A stretch of DNA of 13,982 nucleotides from Fomitopsis serialis (taxonomy: Eukaryota; Basidiomycota; Agaricomycetes; Polyporales; Fomitopsidaceae). The stretch is from the NCBI RefSeq assembly GCF_022376445.1, contig NW_025955699.1:1-13982 (forward strand), read 5' to 3'. This document shows positions 1 through 8,925 of this stretch, piece after piece; position 1 is the stretch's first letter, and each line of letters opens with the position of its first letter. The position numbers were made by a program, and so were the translations under genes. The notes under the pieces were generated by a model. That model had not been told where the DNA came from and did not search any database. It saw only the letters and a program-made list of their open reading frames with translations.

Positions 1-1247
1 CACCACAGCTAGCCCAAGGCGAAGACGAACACAGGGCTGCATGAGGCTGTCTTGACGATATCAGGGATGAGAGGCTGACCGGCAGAGTCGGGCGCACACA
101 ACGGTTGGCCCGCCTCCCGAGCGATCGCTGCCATACGCACATCTGCGGTCAAAGCTCATATGAACAGAGAGACGATAACTCACGGTGTATTCTCAGCTGT
201 AGGGAGACGTGTCATAACTGTCCACGGCGCACTCATGTCCATGGTCAGACTGCGTGCCCTCCACGTTGTGCGCCGTCTTCTCAGGCGCACGATACATACA
301 TGAATGGACCATTGCGGTGTTCCGGGGTTTATGCCGAGTTTATGCTCGCGGTCTGGCAGGCTGTGAGAGAGATCTTCAGCACCGCCCGGGGGAGCGGGCG
401 GCAGTCAAGCAGAGGTGAAGAAATGGGTTTGGAAGCGCTCGCACCTGGCTCGCACATCCGGAACGACCACGACGACGAGTACGGGCGCGGTGACGACGGC
501 TCTCCCGCCGCTGTTTCGACACTACTCTGCTCCTTTCCCCTCCTTCTCATCATACCCATCTCTATTCCTTTGGTCTAGGAACCCAAATCTACGTCCCGGT
601 GGAGGCTCTCGACGTCTAGGCTATCCTTGTCACCCGGTCTCTACTGCTTAATCCTATCTTTATTCTTACCTTTGTTTCGACCATCATAACCCATCCATCT
701 GACCCGAAGGAGAACGTGCAAAGCGGGCCCTCCAAGTGCTGGTACGTGCGTGCTACTTACATCTTCAACCTCACATAGGATGAGAACATCATTATTTGCA
801 CGTCAGTCTGAGCGCCCTCGGTCGCGTTGGATGACAATTCGCATCTCTGACTTTTCTTCGCTCGTTATATTCACATATTGAAAGATGAATTCTGACCGAG
901 ATCTTTTAGAACCGAACGTCGACTTGCTAGCCAGTAACGACGTGTATACACGACGTACAGGATTCGTCTGTTCACTGTAGGTGAGTCTCATGCAACTCAC
1001 TCCTTGGGGGTTGTCGTGGGTTATGACTATGGTCGCCTATCACCAGTGTACTTAGAGCGCCGTAGTCTGCACAGATAGGAGGTGCGAGATGCGCTGCGCT
1101 CATCTGCGGAATGAGTGGTTCATCGGTTCCCAACCTGATGAATTGTACTTTATTCCCATGTTCATCATTCACGACCACTTCCCAATACATCCAGTGGACA
1201 GTTCTGAACACACGTCTGGTGCAGGTGATCATCGCTAGTTGTTCGCA
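1..1247. other. Gene-poor region upstream of the ELMO gene
   Basis: No recognisable gene was found. The open frames here (for example 105-578 on + and 803-1000 on -) are low-complexity or overlapping, and none resembles a known family. A 41-codon ORF lies at 134-9 on the minus strand; it could be a terminal exon of a gene running in from outside, but nothing supports this. A 12-bp perfect palindrome (CGTGTATACACG) sits at 941-952. The last few hundred bases presumably hold the promoter and 5' UTR of the ELMO gene. No clear TATA box is visible close to its ATG. Confidence 0.6.
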
Positions 1248-4216
1248 ATGGCGACGAACGGAGAAGCAGCACCAAAGGCGGCTGGCACGTCCAACACCAA
1301 CGGAAACGCCCCTCAATCGAAGAGCGGTCTCGTTCCCACTAACAATGTTACCATCAAGGACGGCATGACCGTCCGTACGCGCATTGAGCCCACTCTTCCT
1401 GTGGACGATGTCATCCGCCAGCTCTGCGTCAGTCTGCAAATTTCGGAGAGACCGACTATGTTTGCTTTGAGAGACGAGAGCGGCGAGCTGGTGACGAATG
1501 GCAATCTTAGGAAGAAGATCAAGGGGAAAGTGAATCTCAAGTACGTCGTCGTCCGGCTGGCCGTGGAAGGGAGTCGCTGACTGTGTGTTAGGTTGGTGAA
1601 CGCCCCAGCCATCGAAGCGGCCGAGATAGTGGAACGGCTCATGGTTAGAGATGCAAAGCTGGGACTAGCGCTGACGTCTTTGCGAAAGTACATAAAGGTA
1701 GAGCCACATGACCTCCGTCTTGGGAGTGTCTCATTCATGAATGGATAGGAAGAGCAATTCGCCGATGAATTCCTGAACAGGGATGGTTTGGGCGAGTTGA
1801 TTTCAGTCATCAACAGTACACACGGAAATCAGCTAGCGGTACGATTATGACCTGCCTATCCATACCGTAGAGCTGACAGGGCAACTTTAGTACGCCCTGA
1901 CAGCGATGCAAAACCTGATGGAGCTGGACCATGGCTGGGACTCGCTCGACGAGACCTTCATACTCAAGATCGTCCAAATCATCTCCTCCAAACAATCCCT
2001 CATTAACGTGTGCAGGCCCGCGACCGCCATCCTGAAGAAGCTCGTTGAGGCTTCGCCCGCCAGCGGGCCGACTGCGCATCTCGCCAGTAGCAGTAAGGGA
2101 CTGCCTGCACCACCTCCAGGATCGATATATAGGTACGGCTTTGATGCCGTCTTCGAGCAGATGCGCAAGGAGCCGCGGTTACTCGAGACCGTTGTCGACC
2201 GCCTGGGGAGTGCAGACACGACCATGGCGCTATATAGGTTTGTGTATACACTAACATAAAATGGACCGTCCACTGAATGCGGCTTCCCTCGTCAGCATGA
2301 TGCTGATCAATTCCCTCCTGGCGAATGCGACAGAGGTGCATTGGGACGAGTTCACCTCAGCTCTCGAACGGCTGAACGTGCGCAAGGCGGTCATCGTACG
2401 TGCGCACCCTCTGCCTCCAACCGCCAAACTGACGAAGTTCTTGAAACAGCGTCTAATGTCGTCACACACCATCGAAGACCTCACCTCCTGCATCCTCGAC
2501 TTCCAAGCCAACATGATGCGCGTCACGGACAGGATGAAGACGACACCGGTCTGGCCAGACACCGAGGACTCGCACGCCGCTGCGCTGAAGTACATATGGA
2601 CGAGCAGCAAGGTCGACGAGGAGGTCATCAACGTCGACATATACAAATGGCGGAAGATTGGGCTGGATAGCGAGGATATCTCACAGGAGTTCCATGAGGT
2701 TGGCTTGCTTGGATTGCAATGTCTGGTAAGCGTTTCAGTCATGTATGTAGGAGCTTGGGGAACTGACGCGGATGCCCGTCAGAGACACTTTGTAGCGAAG
2801 GATCCCGACTACTGGACAAAGGTGAGTTGTGAATGGTGTCTTCATAATATACTCGGCGTTGAGGCGTCTCCAGGTCGTACAAGAGCAGCTGAGCCGCCCA
2901 GAGGAGCGAAGATGCCCGATCGCTAAAGCGTCAAACGAGGTGACCGATTTGCTTTCGGAACATTGGGCGATCTACGCGCCGGGGTGTACGTACTCCGTCG
3001 TTTCGGAGTTCTTAACATCGGCTTACCGCCATCATAGACTCGACTTCAACGACCTTTCAGCCCTTCTTCCTCAACTTCTACAGGGTCCATGCACTGGCTA
3101 CGCAGTTCTTCCTCCGCATGTGGAACGAGAGCGGCGCCTCTCGGGGCGACTTCCCTCGGCTCATAGCGCTCACTCGTAGCCAGTACGTACACCCCTCATA
3201 CAGCCGGAAAGCAGCTGATGTGCGCCTCGCTGCAGAGTAAAGGTAGCGCTCCGGCGGGAGAACGAGCGGCCATGGCACGAGGTCGAACAGGACTTCCTCG
3301 AGAGCGAGTACCGCGCCGTCCGCGACCGACAGATGAAGGAGCTCGAGATGGAGGATGACATCATGGCGAAGGTGCCCATGCGGTGAGTTCTGTCGCTACG
3401 TGGGTGCCGCCGCCTCCCGAGCTCACGCTTCGTACGCACAGCAACCTCCGGGCGAAACTGTACAAGGAGTCGGCGGAGTTCGTGAGGCAGCAGCGGATGC
3501 ACTGTCTCTTCGAGGGCGCGTGGTTCATGAACGGCATGCCGGTGATGTCGGCCGGACCGCGCGAGACCATCCGCCGCCCGACGCTGCCATGGCGGTTCAT
3601 GCGGCTTGTTCGTGCCCCCCCTCTCCGCGTCTGACCCCGCTGCTCACCGTGCGCCCACAGGACAACAGCCTCAAGTACCTGCACTACGTCGACAGCCAGG
3701 TGAAGTTCTACGTGCGGAAGGGGTTCGAGGACCTGCCGGACCGGATCGACCTCGCGACGGTGAGCGAGGTCGCGACGGGGACGTGCGTACCGTACGGGAA
3801 CCAGCTGCGCGACGTGGACATGGCCGCGATGCCCGCGTCGCCCCTCGCCGCGTCGCCGCTGTCGTTCTCGCTCCTGACCGCGGGCGGGACGGCGCTCGCG
3901 GACCAGATCGCGACGGACCTCGCGCGCTGGGCGGACTGGACGGACGGCCTGAACATGCTCCGGCGCGACGGCGCGCACGTCGCGTCGCGCGAGACGGAGA
4001 ACTTCATCCAGTCCCTGACGGAGATCGGGCTCAAGATCAAGCTGCTCGGTGAGTGCCGCTTCGATGGGGTCGGGCGCGCAGTGCTGACTGCGGGCGGGCG
4101 GGCGTGCAGATCTGACGGGGGAGAAGGTGGACATTCCGAGCGGCCTCGCGATGGGGAACCCGCCGGGCAACTGCGATTTCTTCTTTTCTGACCTGACATA
4201 CGATACGCAAGGCTGA
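1248..4216 (+). CDS. ELMO/CED-12 family protein (armadillo-like, ELMO and PH domains), 13 exons
   Basis: Homologue of animal ELMO1/CED-12 and yeast Lmo1, adaptors that pair with DOCK-type exchange factors to activate Rho/Rac GTPases at the membrane. Exons: 1248-1540, 1592-1697, 1749-1838, 1891-2237, 2296-2395, 2450-2725, 2783-2821, 2874-2985, 3038-3182, 3236-3382, 3442-3607, 3661-4048, 4110-4216. They sum to 2316 nt, 771 aa, against 727 for human ELMO1. All introns are GT-AG, 51-61 nt. The ATG at 1248 has G at -3 and +4. The N-terminus is ubiquitin-like/armadillo-like, with LNRDGLGELI and LAYALTAMQNLMEL recalling ELMO1. An ELMO domain spans about 315-500, with WRKIGL at 379; the arginine of ELMOD-type GAP motifs is absent, as in other ELMO proteins. 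A PH domain spans about 575-712 (LFEGAWF, LKYLHYVDS, WTDGLNML). The end, GNCDFFFSDL, parallels the SNYDF end of ELMO1. Family assignment is secure; the 3608 donor (GTTCGT) is the weakest junction. Confidence 0.93.
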
Positions 4217-4517
4217 GGCGCACTAATAATGACTTACCCCGACCGCCGTCGCCCGACATACCCGACATGTATGCTACGCACACGCTGCTGAGGTTCTGCT
4301 GGCTGACACTGATCTGCTTCGTTTGTATATCTTATGGTAGTATATACGCGTCAATTGTATTCGTTCAAAGCTCCGAGTTCTGTTGGGCTCAATGGCGCAA
4401 TGTGCAGTACATACATGGGGAGGAGTAGGGAACAACCCAGAAACACGAATCGCGACGGCGATGGGCACCCACCACATCACTGCACCGCGAACAACGCCGG
4501 TACACAGAACCGGATGC
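4217..4517. other. Convergent intergenic region between ELMO and DUF1772 genes
   Basis: About 300 bp between two stop codons facing each other, so it should carry both 3' UTRs and terminators. It is clearly AT-richer than the flanking exons, especially at 4320-4380. I see no gene, and no canonical AATAAA on either strand. Confidence 0.6.
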
Positions 4518-5093
4518 TCAGGCGAAGTAGCCGCCAAGCGCAAGCAGGCCTACCAGGAGTCCAGCAGCAGGGCCCAGGGACCTCACGAGGTTCAAGCCCC
4601 TCCACTTCCACAGCAACGCCACCACACGGGCCTCGTCCGCCGCCGAGTCCCCCGACGCGTCCTTCCCGGCCCCCTCCGACTCAGCCGCTGCCAGCAGCGC
4701 CTTGTTCGTCGGCATCATGCTCACGAGTGTGTAGGGCACGACCGAGAGCGTGAGCGCGCCCGCGGCGAGGTACGCGTACCCCTCCCGCGGGCTCGCCGCG
4801 GCGGACTGGTACGCGAGGCAGAGGTCGGCGAGGGCGGCGAGGACGGCGGTGGCGGGGGCGATGCGCGCGCCGGTCCTGTAGAGCGTGGCGAATTGCCGGG
4901 CGGCGAGGGCGGGCGGGGCGAGGGTCAGGGGCGGGATGGACACGAGGGAGGAGGAGGACATGAAGCCTGGCGGGGCGCGCGGTCAGCGGGTGTGGGCGGG
5001 AGGACCGGGGTACTCACCTGCGAGGTAGCCGGACGCGCCGATCCCGACGAGCTGGGCGATGCGCACGCTTGTGAGGCCGGCGGGGGAGGTCAT
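4518..5093 (-). CDS. DUF1772 (anthrone oxygenase-like) membrane protein, copy A
   Basis: Small integral membrane protein of the DUF1772 family. Some fungal members oxidise anthrones in polyketide pathways; most have no known role. Two exons on the minus strand, 5093-5018 and 4966-4518, give 525 nt and 174 aa. The intron (5017-4967, 51 nt) starts GTGAGT and ends CAG. The ATG at 5093 follows CGCCACC, with an in-frame TGA just upstream. Four hydrophobic segments are visible: near the N-terminus (VGIGASGYLAG), ARIAPATAVLAALADLCLAY, GYAYLAAGALTLSVVPYTLV, and the C-terminal LGPAAGLLVGLLALGGYFA. The family-like motif PYTLVSMMPTN follows helix 3, and W-x-x-LN-x-x-R precedes helix 4. It is very GC-rich compared with copy B. 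No polyketide synthase is in the window, so an anthrone oxygenase role is not supported by context. Confidence 0.9.
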
Positions 5094-5215
5094 GGTGGCG
5101 ATGAAGACTCAGGGGGCGGGGTAGGCCTAGGGGTGGTTTCTGTTGTGCATATTGCATGATGCCGACTCACCTTACATAGGCTATGAGTTCTGCGCAGCAG
5201 CAAGCACCACTACGG

Positions 5216-5229
5216 ACTGACAGCTGACG
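5216..5229 (-). promoter_or_regulatory. 14-bp upstream block shared by both DUF1772 genes (copy A)
   Basis: ACTGACAGCTGACG on the + strand lies about 123 bp upstream of the copy A start codon. The identical 14-mer lies about 107 bp upstream of copy B. It contains the E-box-type palindrome CAGCTG. Looser similarity (GACGGC...CGGCAC) continues for about 20 bp further from the genes. It is either a retained regulatory site or simply undiverged duplicated sequence. Confidence 0.4.
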
Positions 5230-5363
5230 TGCTGACGACGGCGTACGGCACGGCGGTAAGGGGCATCAGTCCGGAGGGCAGAGGGGACGCAGTTCATTAC
5301 AAGGGTGATACAAGTCAAAGAGCAAGGGACGGCGAGTATGATAACGCAAGCAAACCACGCTGC

Positions 5364-5927
5364 TCAGGCGAAGTAGCCCCCGAGCGCAAGCAACCCCAGC
5401 ACAAGCCCAGTCGTAGGCCCCAGAGACCTCACCAGGTTCAGCCGCCACCACCTTTGGAGCAACGACTTCACACGGGCGTCCTCCACCGTCGCCTCCTTAC
5501 TCTCGGCCAGCGCCTCCAGCTCGTGATTCGTCGGCATCATGGTCAGGAGCGTGTACGGGGCTATCGCAAGCGTGCAGGTGCCTGCGGCGAGGTATGCGTA
5601 CCCCTCCGAGGGGCTGATGTAGTGGCCAGAGTTGTAGCCGAGGTAGAGGTAGGCAAGGAAGGCGACGCCGGCGGTGGCGGGCGCGATGCGTGCGCCGGTG
5701 TGGTAGAGCTTGGCCCACTGCTTCGTCGCGACGTCGGGCGGGGCGAGGAGCAGCGGCGGGACGCCCACGATGGAGCATGAAGAGATGAAGCCTAGCATGG
5801 CATGGCATAGTGAGCGGACGGACGCGCGTGGAAACGAGAGCTGCTTCGTACCAGACAGATAGCCTGACGCGCCGATCCCGACGAGCTGGGCAATACGCAC
5901 TGCGGGGAAGCCGGCGAGAAACTTCAT
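5364..5927 (-). CDS. DUF1772 (anthrone oxygenase-like) membrane protein, copy B
   Basis: Tandem paralogue of the neighbouring DUF1772 gene, same strand, about 270 bp upstream of it. Exons 5927-5852 and 5791-5364 give 504 nt and 167 aa. The intron (5851-5792, 60 nt, GTACGA...CTAG) falls at exactly the same place as in copy A: both first exons are 76 nt and end one base into the glycine codon of GYL(A/S)-G. The proteins are clearly more than half identical, sharing VRIAQLVGIGASGYL, TGARIAPATA, EGYAYLAAG, MMPTN, LNLVRSLGP and the terminal LALGGYFA. Copy B lacks the Ala/Gly/Ser-rich stretch that lengthens the loop between helices 3 and 4 of copy A. Its intron is a multiple of three without stops, so retention would only add 20 residues. 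A TATA-like run lies upstream. Function is unknown beyond family level. Confidence 0.9.
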   Translation of the reverse strand: MKFLAGFPAVRIAQLVGIGASGYLSGTKQLSFPRASVRSLCHAMLGFISSCSIVGVPPLLLAPPDVATKQWAKLYHTGARIAPATAGVAFLAYLYLGYNSGHYISPSEGYAYLAAGTCTLAIAPYTLLTMMPTNHELEALAESKEATVEDARVKSLLQRWWRLNLVRSLGPTTGLVLGLLALGGYFA

Positions 5928-6001
5928 GGCGACGGCGTAGTGGCACGGACGATGGACAATGTTGTCCGGTGGTGTGCAGACTTGATACAACCCCCTCACC
6001 G

Positions 6002-6010
6002 TATATATAT
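6002..6010 (-). promoter_or_regulatory. TATA-like box upstream of DUF1772 copy B
   Basis: TATATATAT lies 75-83 bp upstream of the start codon at 5927 and just inside the shared 14-bp block at 6034-6047. The spacing suits a TATA element with a short 5' UTR. No equivalent TATA run is visible before copy A. Confidence 0.5.
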
Positions 6011-6033
6011 GCGGTCAGTCCTTGCCATCACTC

Positions 6034-6047
6034 ACTGACAGCTGACG
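6034..6047 (-). promoter_or_regulatory. 14-bp upstream block shared by both DUF1772 genes (copy B)
   Basis: ACTGACAGCTGACG on the + strand, identical to 5216-5229 and at a similar distance from its own start codon (about 107 bp). It contains CAGCTG. Confidence 0.4.
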
Positions 6048-6436
6048 GCAGTGCGCGGCACAGTCCAGGCATGCCGGTCTTGAAATGGGTCGTGCGCGGC
6101 CGGGCGAGATTCTGGCTAAGTTCTGGCGGCATCGTCATGTGGGCGGCGGACGCAAGGGATCCTGGCACAACACACGATGCTGCTCCGCTCAGGGCCCTCT
6201 GCCAGGTCGTCGAGCCCACCGCGATGATGGAAAGAGGACGAACCGCATCGGCCAGCCACAGGCGCGGAAATCGGGGCGCGAGATCTCATCTTTAGCGAGC
6301 TTCGCGCTGCTTCGACGTCTTGTCGACACAATACTCCATCCAGTGTGCCGTTGAAAAGACAGGCGGCGCATCTCCCATTAAAGTTAATATTCAACAGTCT
6401 GTCGACACAGGTTCAGCTCGTCTATGATACATAAGT

Positions 6437-6502
6437 AATGCAGTTGGATGCAATGTCCCTCGGGCCCGGGGACAACAACGTTAGAAAATGCAGTTGATGC
6501 AA
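6437..6502. repeat. Direct repeat pair downstream of MTHFR
   Basis: AATGCAGTTGGATGCAA at 6437-6453 recurs with one base missing as AATGCAGTTGATGCAA at 6487-6502. A shorter related string (GATGCAATGCAG) follows near 6560. If the MTHFR 3' UTR reaches here, the copies would lie in the transcript as TTGCAT(C)CAACTGCATT. Confidence 0.5.
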
Positions 6503-6647
6503 GGAAAGCAATGCGATGGGTACATGCGGGGGTCGTCGTGGAGTAGATGCCGGGATATAGATGCAATGCAGCGTCAGTCTTCAGAAGGAGCGGGGGTTGA
6601 ACCCGGTGGATGGTGCTGGAAACAATAGGCAGTCCAACCTAGGTGTG

Positions 6648-6672
6648 GTCGTCGTCGTCACGTCGTCGTCGG
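6648..6672. repeat. GTC/TCG trinucleotide microsatellite
   Basis: Two short GTC/TCG tracts (four and three to four units) separated by CA. They lie about 50-75 bp beyond the MTHFR stop codon, so probably in its 3' UTR. The sequence is simple and likely to vary in length between strains. Confidence 0.7.
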
Positions 6673-6721
6673 AGGGGGAGCAGAGGCGGAGGGTAATGAC
6701 AGGTGGAGAGGTGGGCGGGGA

Positions 6722-8925
6722 TCAGTGTCCGTTGAGGACAGGCGGCGCCGCCGCAGACTCGGCGCCCGCCTTGAAGAACGGCTCGAAGATCGCCTCGGGC
6801 CGCTTGTAGTCGTTGTGCACGACGTTCACGAGGTAGTACGTGTCCATGACGCTGTCGATCAACGCCCGCGTCGGCGAGCCGGCCTCGTAGTACTTCGCCC
6901 ACTGCCGGCCGAGCTCGTAGGCCTCGTCCTGGCGCGACGAACGAGGAGGTCAGCGCCCTAGGAAAGAGGCAGATGACGAAGCGCGTACCTTCCACGCCAT
7001 GAAGCTGATCGCCTCGACGATCGTCGGCTGGACGATCTCCTTGTTCGGGAAGACGCCCCACGTCACGGCGTTCGGGCCATCCGAGTGCGTGTTCGTCCGC
7101 AGGTCCCCGCGCTTGTTGATCACGTAGTACGTGATGTTCACGTCGCGCTCGATGTACGGCAGGAGCGCGTCCAGCAGCTCAGGCGACACGAAGAACTCCA
7201 GGTACGCCTGCAGCAAGCCGCATCAGCACCCTCGCCGTGAACTCGATCCAGGGAAAGCGTCACCTTCTGGTAGACATACCCGTTCGACGGCCCCCACCCG
7301 TGTATGCGGTCGTCGCTCCGCGCGCCATCCACCGCGGGCTGCGAGTTGATCGTGAGGAAGCCCATCTCGTTCAACTTCGCGAGCTGCAGCGCGATGACGC
7401 TCGTCTCGGACGACGGCGCCTGGTCCGACCACGGCAGCGCTGCGAGTTGTCCCGCACAGAACTTGGCAAAAAGGTTGCCCAGGTCCGAGACGGTCGCCGG
7501 GTGGTCCCACAGCTGAAGCGCCTCCTCTTTCTGCGGGTGGACGAATGCTGCATCAGCTGGATTCGTGATGTCAAGTCGTCGTTTCGGCGCACCGTCTGCT
7601 TTATCCAGATACCATAGCCGTCCAGCTCGCCGTAAGCTGGACTGCGGGAGTCTCCGAACCGGCCGTTCGGGTACTCGTCCCAGTTCTCGGTGCGGGACAA
7701 GTAGGACTTTGTGCGGTTCGCCCAGAAGATGGGTCGGATGGTCTCCGTGCGTCTGTTCGGAGTGAGCGACTAAAGAGTGAACGATATATCAGTCACACGA
7801 CATGCAAAGATGCTTGCACACTAGGCCTCACCTGTCTCCAAGGCAGCGGCTTGACGGTCTGGACACGCGGAACGAGGCTGAGCTCCTCGAGCAGCATGCG
7901 CGTGCCCCTCTCCAAGTTCATCGTGTAGAAGTGCAAGCCCCTGATGCCAAGTGGCTCAGCGAGAATCCGCCTGCACATCTCCGCGACGAGCTTCGTGCCG
8001 ATCTCCCGCACCTTCTCGTCGTTGTTCTTGTACGGCTCCAGCGCGTCCAGCAGGGCCTTCGGGATCTCCGTCCGCGACAGGCTCGTGCTCTTGATGAACC
8101 CGTTCCACGTCTGTATCGGCGCGATGCCGGGGACGATCGGGATCGTGATCCCCGCCGCGCGCACGGCGCGGACCCACGCGATGAAGAGGTCGACGTCGTA
8201 GAACATCTGCGTGAAGATGAGCTGCGCGCCCGCGTCCGCCTTCTCCTTGAGATACTGCAGCTCGAGCGCGAGCTCCGCGGGCGGGAGCTGGACGTGCTGC
8301 GGGAAGCCCGCGACGGCGACGTCGAAGTAGTCGCCGTAGTGCGTGCGGATGTGCCGGATGAGGTCGATCCCGTGCACGAAGCCGCCCTCGACCGCCTCCC
8401 ACTCGTCCTTGCCCATCGGCGGGTCGCCCCGCAGCGCGAGGATGTTGCGGCAGCCGTGTGCCTTCGCGTCCTGCGTGGTCGGTTAGTGAGTGGCGGAGGG
8501 CGCGGGCGGGCGGAGGCGGCGACGCACCTTGAGCGCGATGTCCACCTTCTCCTTGGGCATGTTCGTGCAGGTCAGGTGCATGCACGTCTCGACGCCGATG
8601 AGCTTCTGGCATGTCTTGACGAGCTCGGAGGTGAGGTCGGACGTCCGGCCGCCAGCGTTCCTGCGGTGCTCTGTCGTTCACACACCCCTCTGACGTGTTC
8701 TGCGGGCGACGCACCATGTAATGTCTATGAACTCCGGACCGAGCGCTCGCATGCGCTCTATACGGTCGAGCAGATTTTGGAGGCCCTGCGCAAGGATACG
8801 GTCATACGACACCGCCAGAGCACCAGCCAGCAACGCACCTGCGCCGTCCGCGGGGGAAAGTACTCAAAGGACCACCACACGCGATCCTCCTTCTCCGCCT
8901 GCGCGATCTTCTGGCTGATTTTCAT
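6722..8925 (-). CDS. MET13: Methylenetetrahydrofolate reductase (MTHFR), 8 exons
   Basis: Reduces 5,10-methylene-THF to 5-methyl-THF with FAD and NAD(P)H, supplying the methyl group for methionine synthesis. Minus-strand exons: 8925-8839, 8785-8715, 8660-8528, 8470-7832, 7769-7593, 7530-7264, 7207-6989, 6928-6722. Total 1800 nt, 599 aa, the usual MET13 length. All seven introns are GT-AG and 51-63 nt. The catalytic TIM-barrel domain (about 1-300) shows FEYFPPRT from residue 20, with the expected catalytic Glu at 21; ITWNAGG at about 51-57; [13 protein letters not shown] at 111-115; TQMFYDVD at 184-191; and LHFYTMN at 276-282. The eukaryotic C-terminal regulatory domain, the SAM-binding half in this family, begins with RPIFWA at 322. 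It carries [24 protein letters not shown] and QPT and is complete. The start MKISQKI resembles fungal MET13; the choice over a MET12-type paralogue rests on length and these motifs. Confidence 0.96.

Larger units (their letters stand above)
6048..6721. other. Gene-free spacer, including the MTHFR 3' flank
   Basis: No gene recognised. The part next to 6722 should be the MTHFR 3' UTR (minus strand). It contains a pair of near-identical direct repeats (6437-6453 and 6487-6502), a TCG trinucleotide tract at 6648-6672, and the decamer TGTCGACACA twice (6321-6330 and 6400-6409). The open frames here are shadows with no family likeness. Confidence 0.55.

Noticed and set aside
9..134. 41-codon minus-strand ORF ending at the left edge
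   Set aside because: It has an ATG and a stop but no domain, no recognisable family, and no splice or promoter evidence. An ORF this short is expected by chance in such sequence.
941..952. 12-bp perfect palindromes (941-952 and 9513-9524)
   Set aside because: A few such palindromes are expected by chance in 14 kb, and neither is repeated or placed at a telling promoter position.
3361..4170. 269-codon minus-strand ORF over the ELMO 3' exons
   Set aside because: Antisense shadow of the GC-rich ELMO exons. The product is Arg/Pro-rich, and the plus-strand exons match ELMO/PH with correct splice phases.
4383..5159. 258-codon + strand ORF over DUF1772 copy A
   Set aside because: The product is a Gly/Arg-rich low-complexity string antisense to a well-supported membrane protein gene.
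6321..6409. TGTCGACACA present twice, 79 bp apart
   Set aside because: Short, containing an 8-bp palindrome (TGTCGACA), with little similarity in the flanks. Not enough to call an element or an inverted terminal repeat.
4518..8925. A possible secondary-metabolite cluster built around the anthrone oxygenase-like genes
   Set aside because: No polyketide synthase, tailoring enzyme, transporter or regulator lies nearby. MTHFR and ELMO are conserved housekeeping-type genes, so the DUF1772 label alone does not support a cluster.
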